From positions 62,001-126,000 of the forward strand of contig NZ_VCIW01000020.1 of assembly GCF_005765165.1 (NCBI RefSeq): a stretch of 64,000 nucleotides of DNA, given 5' to 3'. The position numbers and the translations under genes were made by a program. Shown here piece after piece: positions 60,061-64,000 of the stretch; positions within the stretch are counted from its first letter, which is position 1, and each line of letters opens with the position of its first letter. The notes beneath the pieces were generated by a model. That model had not been told where the DNA came from. It worked only from the letters and a program-made list of their open reading frames with translations, and searched no databases. Origin of the DNA: Paenibacillus antri. GTDB taxonomy: Bacteria > Bacillota > Bacilli > Paenibacillales > YIM-B00363.

Positions 60061-60984
60061 TTACCCTTTGATCGAGCCGATCATAACGCCCTTCACGAAA
60101 TGCTTTTGCACGAACGGGTACATGATCAGCACCGGAATGCTCGCGATAATGATGAGCGCGTATTTGATGCTCTCGGCGAGAAGGAGCTTCTCGGTCATGC
60201 CGAACGAGGAGCCGCCTTCGTCGAGGTAGCTGCTCTGGCTGATGATCAAAATTTCGCGCAGCACCAGCTGCAGCGGATACAGCGCGTCGTTGCGCAAATA
60301 GATGAGCGCGTTGAAGAACGCGTTCCAGTGCCCGACGGCGTAAAACAGCACCATGACGGCGATGATCGGCTTCGACAGCGGCAGGATGATATGCGTCAGC
60401 ATCCGAACGTTCGAGCACCCGTCGATATGAGCGGCTTCCTGCACCTCCCACGGGATGTTCGACTGGAAATACGTGCGCATCACGATCAAGTTGTACGTCG
60501 CGATCGCGTTCGGCACGAGGAGCGCCCAGACCGTGTTCACCATGCCGAGATCTCTCACGAGCAAATACGTCGGAATCAGCCCGCCGTTGAAAAACATCGT
60601 AAACGTGACGACGAACATAAAGACGTTGCGTCCGGGCAAGTCCCTGCGAGACAGCGGGTAGGCTGCGAGCGTCGTCAGGAAGATGTTCACGATCGTGCCC
60701 GCGAACGAATAGAACAAGGTGTTTTTATAACCGACCCACACCGCCCCGTAATTGAACACTTCGCGATAGGCGTCCAGCGTAAAGCCGACGGGCCACAGCC
60801 ACATCTCTCCGTTCATGACCTGTCTCGGGTCGCTGAACGATGCGCTGAGGACGAAGAGCAGCGGATACAATACAATCAGTAAGATGACCGCCGCTACCGC
60901 GTTCACGCCGGCGTCGAACCATCGTCCGTCGTCGATGGCGCTCCGCGCGCGAACGGAAGCGGCGCTTCTCCGTTCGGTTACCAT
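60061..60984 (-). CDS. sugar ABC transporter permease, LplC/YtcP type
   Basis: A 307-residue permease with six membrane helices and the coupling motif EAAHIDGCSNVRMLTHIILP. The C-terminus FVKGVMIGSIKG is typical of this CUT1 subfamily. It overlaps the upstream permease gene by 7 bp. It pairs with that permease to import oligosaccharides. The ATPase is not encoded here; such systems commonly share an MsmX-like ATPase. Confidence 0.92.
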   Translation of the reverse strand: MVTERRSAASVRARSAIDDGRWFDAGVNAVAAVILLIVLYPLLFVLSASFSDPRQVMNGEMWLWPVGFTLDAYREVFNYGAVWVGYKNTLFYSFAGTIVNIFLTTLAAYPLSRRDLPGRNVFMFVVTFTMFFNGGLIPTYLLVRDLGMVNTVWALLVPNAIATYNLIVMRTYFQSNIPWEVQEAAHIDGCSNVRMLTHIILPLSKPIIAVMVLFYAVGHWNAFFNALIYLRNDALYPLQLVLREILIISQSSYLDEGGSSFGMTEKLLLAESIKYALIIIASIPVLIMYPFVQKHFVKGVMIGSIKG

Positions 60985-61883
60985 AGGCTCGTCTCCGCTT
61001 TCTTCCGAGCGTACCGGTTAATAAGCACCAGCAGGGCGAAGTTAATGACGGAATTGAACAAGCCGATCGCCGCGCTGTAGCTGAAGTCTCCTTGCAGAAT
61101 ACCGTTCTGGTATACGAACGTCTGAATGACGTCGCTGGCGTCCTTGTTCAAGCTGTTTTGCATCAGCAAGATTTTCTCGAAGCCGACGTTCATGAAGTGG
61201 CCGATATCGAGGATGAGCAGGATGACGATAATCGGGAAGATGCCGGGAAGCGATACGTGTCGAATGCGCTGCCACCGTCCCGCGCCGTCGATTTTGGCGG
61301 CCTCGTACAGCTGCGGGTTAACGCCGGCGAGCGCGGCGATATAAATAATGGACTGCCAGCCCATGTTTTGCCAAATGTTCGATCCGATGAAGACGGTCTT
61401 GAACCATTCCGCCTTCTCCAGGAACGCGACGGGCTCGATGCCGACTTCCTTCAGCGCGAAATTGACGAACCCGGCCTGCGGGTTGAGGAACAGTTGAAGC
61501 ATGCCGACGATGACGACGACGGAAATGAAGTGCGGCATGTAAGTGACGTTCTGCAGCAGTTTCTTGTACCGTTCGCCTTTCATCTCGTTGATCAGCAGCG
61601 CGAGGAGGATCGGAATCGGAAACGCGAACAGGAGCGAGTAGATGCTGATCGAAACCGTATTCCATAACAACCGGCCGAAATAGTATGAAGAGAAAAATCG
61701 ATCGAAGTTTTCGAAGCCGACCCATTCGCTTCCTGTAATGCCTCTTGCCGGGTTGAAATCTCTGAACGCGATTTGCAAGCCGTACATCGGCCCGTATTGG
61801 AACAAAATGTACCACGCCATCGGGATGAGCAGCATCAAGTATAAATCGTAGCGGGTGAACACTCTTTTGAACGTGCGCTCCAC
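60978..61883 (-). CDS. sugar ABC transporter permease, LplB/YteP type
   Basis: A 301-residue permease opening with RVFTRYDLYLMLLIPMAWYI and PMYGLQIAFRDFNP, hallmarks of the LplB family. The coupling motif is YEAAKIDGAGRWQRIRHVSL. It forms a heterodimer with the next permease. It lies about 85 bp downstream of the solute-binding-protein gene. Confidence 0.92.
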   Translation of the reverse strand: MERTFKRVFTRYDLYLMLLIPMAWYILFQYGPMYGLQIAFRDFNPARGITGSEWVGFENFDRFFSSYYFGRLLWNTVSISIYSLLFAFPIPILLALLINEMKGERYKKLLQNVTYMPHFISVVVIVGMLQLFLNPQAGFVNFALKEVGIEPVAFLEKAEWFKTVFIGSNIWQNMGWQSIIYIAALAGVNPQLYEAAKIDGAGRWQRIRHVSLPGIFPIIVILLILDIGHFMNVGFEKILLMQNSLNKDASDVIQTFVYQNGILQGDFSYSAAIGLFNSVINFALLVLINRYARKKAETSLW

Positions 61884-61967
61884 TGGCGTCCCTCCATTCC
61901 CGGCGGGTCCGGCGGCAAGGGAGGGCGGCCGAACCGCCGCGCCCCCCTGCCGTCGAAGTCGTCGCCG

Positions 61968-63587
61968 TTACTTCGTCTTGTCGTAAGCGTCTTGGTAAAA
62001 CTTCTGAAGCTGCTCGAGATTCATCTTGTTCAGCGTACCGACGTATTCGCCCCACTTGTCGAACGAGAGGGCGCCGGTGACGAACTTGGCGGCGCTCTCG
62101 TCGACGAAGGCGTCGATGTCTTGCCGCAGCGTGTTGACTTCCTTCGCCGTCTGCTCGTCGAACATCGGCGCGCCGTAAATTTTGTCCGGCAGGTACGGAT
62201 CGAGCGCTTCCTGCGCCGCCTGCACCTCCGGCGGATTGATCGCGGACGCGTTGTTCACGTTGACGTACTGCGGAGATCCCCCGCCCGGCCAAGGCGTGAA
62301 TTGACCGATCGTCACCCCGGTGCCTCGCGGATCCGTCAGGATCGCTTCGGTATATTCCGGCTTCCCGTCCGGTTGGAAATCGAACGTTTCGCCTTCGATG
62401 CCGTACCGCATGAAGATCGAACCTTCTTCGCTGAAGAAGTAGTCGATCCAACGCATGGTCGCTTCCGGGTACTTGTTGACCGACGTGATCGCGAACGTGC
62501 CGAAGTCGCGGGCGACCGGGCTGCCGTTGACCATCCGGTCTCCGTTCGGTCCGACGAACGGGGCGATGCCCGCGTAATCTTCTTTCCGATTCACGAACGG
62601 GTCGCTCGCTTGGTTGAAGAAGTAGCCGAGTTTTCCTTCGCCCATCTTCGCCACGTAATCCGCGCCGGTATGCGTCAGCAGCTCCTGATCGATCAGCTTT
62701 TCCGAATACAGCTGATGCAGGAACTCGAGCAGCTGCTTGAACCGATCGTCCTCAATCCAGAGGTCGACCTTGTCGCCCTCGATATTGATGCGATATCCCA
62801 TCTGGGTCTGCAAGCCGAACGAACCCGACATGCTGTTAATGAGATCCGGCAAATTCCAAGTCGACAGCGGAATTTCGTCCTGCTGTCCGTTGCCGTTCGG
62901 GTCCCCGTCGCGGAACGCGCGCAGCACCTCGACCACGTCCTCGTGCGTCTCCGGCGCCTCCAAATTGACGGCGTCGAGCCAAGCCATGTTCATCCAGTGT
63001 TTGTTCGTGCGAGCCGCCCCGAGCGTGAGGATGGCCGGCAGCGCATAAATATGGCCGTCCGGCGCCGTAATGGACGCCCGAATTTCCGGGTACTGTTCTA
63101 ACAACGCGGTGATGTTCGGCGCGTACGAATCCAGTAAACCCTCGAGCGGAATAAGCATGCCGCTGCTGCCGTAGCGGATGGCCTCCAGCGGCGTTATCCC
63201 GGCTTTGTACAACGCATCCGGCAATTCGTTCGAAGCGAACAACAAATTTTTGCGTTCCGCGAAGCCTTCGTCGGGCACGTCCTCCCAGACGATGTCGATG
63301 CCCGTCATCTTCTCGTATTCTTTGAACATCAGCATGTCCTCGTAAGGACCGTTCGGCGGCGCCTTGCGCGCGAACATCTTGAGCGAAATCGGCTCGTTGA
63401 CGATCGGGAACCCTTCCTTGTTCAGCAGTTCGCCTTCGGCGGAGCCGTCCCCGTTGCCCGCGCTCCCGCCTTCGCTCTGCGGCGCCGGCTCCGGCCCTTC
63501 GGCCGAGTCCGTGTTGCAGGCGAGCAGCGCCGTCGACATGAGGGCGACCGCCAGCGACACCGACAATCCCTTTTGCAACGTTTTCAT
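61968..63587 (-). CDS. extracellular solute-binding lipoprotein (LipO-like)
   Basis: A 539-residue binding protein. The signal ends in a lipobox (MSTALLACNTDS), so Cys24 carries the lipid anchor. The mature part starts with a Ser/Gly/Glu-rich linker and then PISLKMFARKAPPNGPYEDM, typical of family 1 sugar-binding proteins in Paenibacillus. AAGGAGG precedes the ATG. With the permeases and GH51 enzyme it probably captures arabino-oligosaccharides; ligand inferred. Two LacI/cre-like sites lie upstream. Confidence 0.92.
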   Translation of the reverse strand: MKTLQKGLSVSLAVALMSTALLACNTDSAEGPEPAPQSEGGSAGNGDGSAEGELLNKEGFPIVNEPISLKMFARKAPPNGPYEDMLMFKEYEKMTGIDIVWEDVPDEGFAERKNLLFASNELPDALYKAGITPLEAIRYGSSGMLIPLEGLLDSYAPNITALLEQYPEIRASITAPDGHIYALPAILTLGAARTNKHWMNMAWLDAVNLEAPETHEDVVEVLRAFRDGDPNGNGQQDEIPLSTWNLPDLINSMSGSFGLQTQMGYRINIEGDKVDLWIEDDRFKQLLEFLHQLYSEKLIDQELLTHTGADYVAKMGEGKLGYFFNQASDPFVNRKEDYAGIAPFVGPNGDRMVNGSPVARDFGTFAITSVNKYPEATMRWIDYFFSEEGSIFMRYGIEGETFDFQPDGKPEYTEAILTDPRGTGVTIGQFTPWPGGGSPQYVNVNNASAINPPEVQAAQEALDPYLPDKIYGAPMFDEQTAKEVNTLRQDIDAFVDESAAKFVTGALSFDKWGEYVGTLNKMNLEQLQKFYQDAYDKTK

Positions 63588-63619
63588 ACGAGCGACCTCC
63601 TTAAGGATTCATCTATTGT

Positions 63620-63632
63620 GTAACCGCTTTAA
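63620..63632. promoter_or_regulatory. LacI-type 13-mer upstream of the arabinoside operon
   Basis: GTAACCGCTTTAA is one to two bases different from the two 13-mers in the iol operon (GTAACCGCTTAAC, GTAAGCGCTTAAC). It lies 33 bp before the binding-protein start codon. Confidence 0.45.
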
Positions 63633-63652
63633 TCTTACAAAACGCAAGGAAA

Positions 63653-63666
63653 TGAAAGCGCTACAA
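63653..63666. promoter_or_regulatory. cre-like site upstream of the arabinoside operon
   Basis: TGAAAGCGCTACAA resembles the CcpA consensus TGWAANCGNTNWCA (12 of 14). It lies about 65 bp before the start codon of the solute-binding protein, in a likely promoter region. Confidence 0.45.
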
Positions 63667-63733
63667 TATTTCCTAAAATACTACACGATTTTGCACGCGC
63701 TCCTTTGCGACCGGAAACAAAAAAGCGCGCCGC

Positions 63734-64000
63734 TCAGCGCGCTTCGCCATCTCCGCTCTCCCGCCGCTCCGGGCCGTTCGCGTAAGAGTTCGGCGTCATC
63801 CCTACGATGTCCTTGAATACTTTAAAAAAGTAATTATAGCTGGAAAATCCGACGTCCTTATAGAGATGTTTCATCTTCACGGTTCCTTGCCGGTGGCGGA
63901 TCAGCTGCTTCGCCTGTTCGATGCGGACCTGATTCAAATAGTCCGTGAAGTTGACGCCCGCCTGCTGCTTGAACAGCCGGCTTAAATACGAGGCGGTGAT
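63734..64000 (-). CDS. AraC-type regulator, C-terminal part (cut by window edge)
   Basis: The last 88 codons of a gene that continues beyond base 64000. The visible part is an AraC helix-turn-helix: YLSRLFKQQAGVNFTDYLNQ, then VRIEQAKQLIR and DVGFSSYNYFFKVFKDIVGM, then TPNSY. In Paenibacillus this position, upstream of an LplABC-type operon, is usually held by a YesN-like response regulator, with a histidine kinase gene nearby. That is inference, because the N-terminus is outside the window. Confidence 0.85.
   Translation of the reverse strand: MTASYLSRLFKQQAGVNFTDYLNQVRIEQAKQLIRHRQGTVKMKHLYKDVGFSSYNYFFKVFKDIVGMTPNSYANGPERRESGDGEAR

Noticed and set aside
58036-60882. A 948-codon open frame on the plus strand opposite the GH51 and permease genes
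   Set aside because: It is arginine-rich antisense shadow in high-GC DNA; the minus-strand genes have clear domains and catalytic residues.

Overview
The window looks like chromosome from a high-GC member of the Paenibacillaceae (Paenibacillus or Cohnella type). The reasons are strong AGGAGG-type ribosome-binding sites with many GTG and TTG starts, LplABC-type sugar ABC transporters, many AraC/LacI/DeoR regulators, copper-amine-oxidase 'stalk' domains, and Bacillus-like operons (iol, ywrCBA-type chromate genes). There are no rRNA or tRNA genes, no CRISPR array, and no intact insertion sequence or prophage.

Layout. 1-3.4 kb: two tandem EamA exporters, the second cut by the window edge, and an AraC regulator divergent from a GH88 unsaturated-uronyl hydrolase. 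3.4-11.8 kb: hemolysin III, a SulP transporter without a STAS domain, an Lrp regulator with a split chromate-transporter pair, a nitroreductase, an amidase, an orphan degenerate PhnC-like ATPase, a small protein, a VOC protein and a GNAT enzyme. 11.8-14.07 kb is lower in GC and partly decayed: an RCC1/stalk-domain secreted protein lies between two gene remnants. 14.07-24.03 kb is a tightly packed nine-gene minus-strand operon: Gfo/Idh dehydrogenase, zinc alcohol dehydrogenase, FGGY kinase, shikimate-dehydrogenase-like protein, cupin phosphoglucose isomerase, 2-hydroxyacid dehydrogenase, TIM-barrel epimerase, L-fucose isomerase and a phosphotriesterase-family hydrolase. It is divergent from a DeoR regulator and matches no pathway I can name.

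25-42 kb: two NTR/TIMP-like anchored proteins, a 1189-residue secreted GH10-like multidomain protein, an isolated FliS-like/flagellin-like pair, a CDF metal exporter, a ketopantoate-reductase homologue, an arginase homologue that has lost nearly all manganese ligands, PhyH with AraC, a DsbA-like protein, a frameshifted secreted protein, an EEP hydrolase, a CehA-type PHP hydrolase and a LacI regulator. 42-50.1 kb is an inositol operon transcribed G-D-E-B-C-J-A. 51-55 kb: a CD3324-like small HTH protein, a nucleoside hydrolase/ribokinase/CHY zinc-finger operon and an AraC regulator. 55.3-64 kb: M29 aminopeptidase, MocR regulator, and an arabinoside system (solute-binding protein, two permeases, GH51 arabinofuranosidase) with the C-terminus of an AraC-type regulator at the edge.

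The least explained features are three gene-free tandem hairpin arrays. Two of them have unrelated sequences but exactly the same 51-bp period. Other points of interest are the arginase pseudoenzyme, the degenerate ABC ATPase, the nine-gene sugar operon, two genes whose natural start appears to be a non-canonical GTN codon, and near-identical LacI-type 13-mers shared by the inositol and arabinoside operons.
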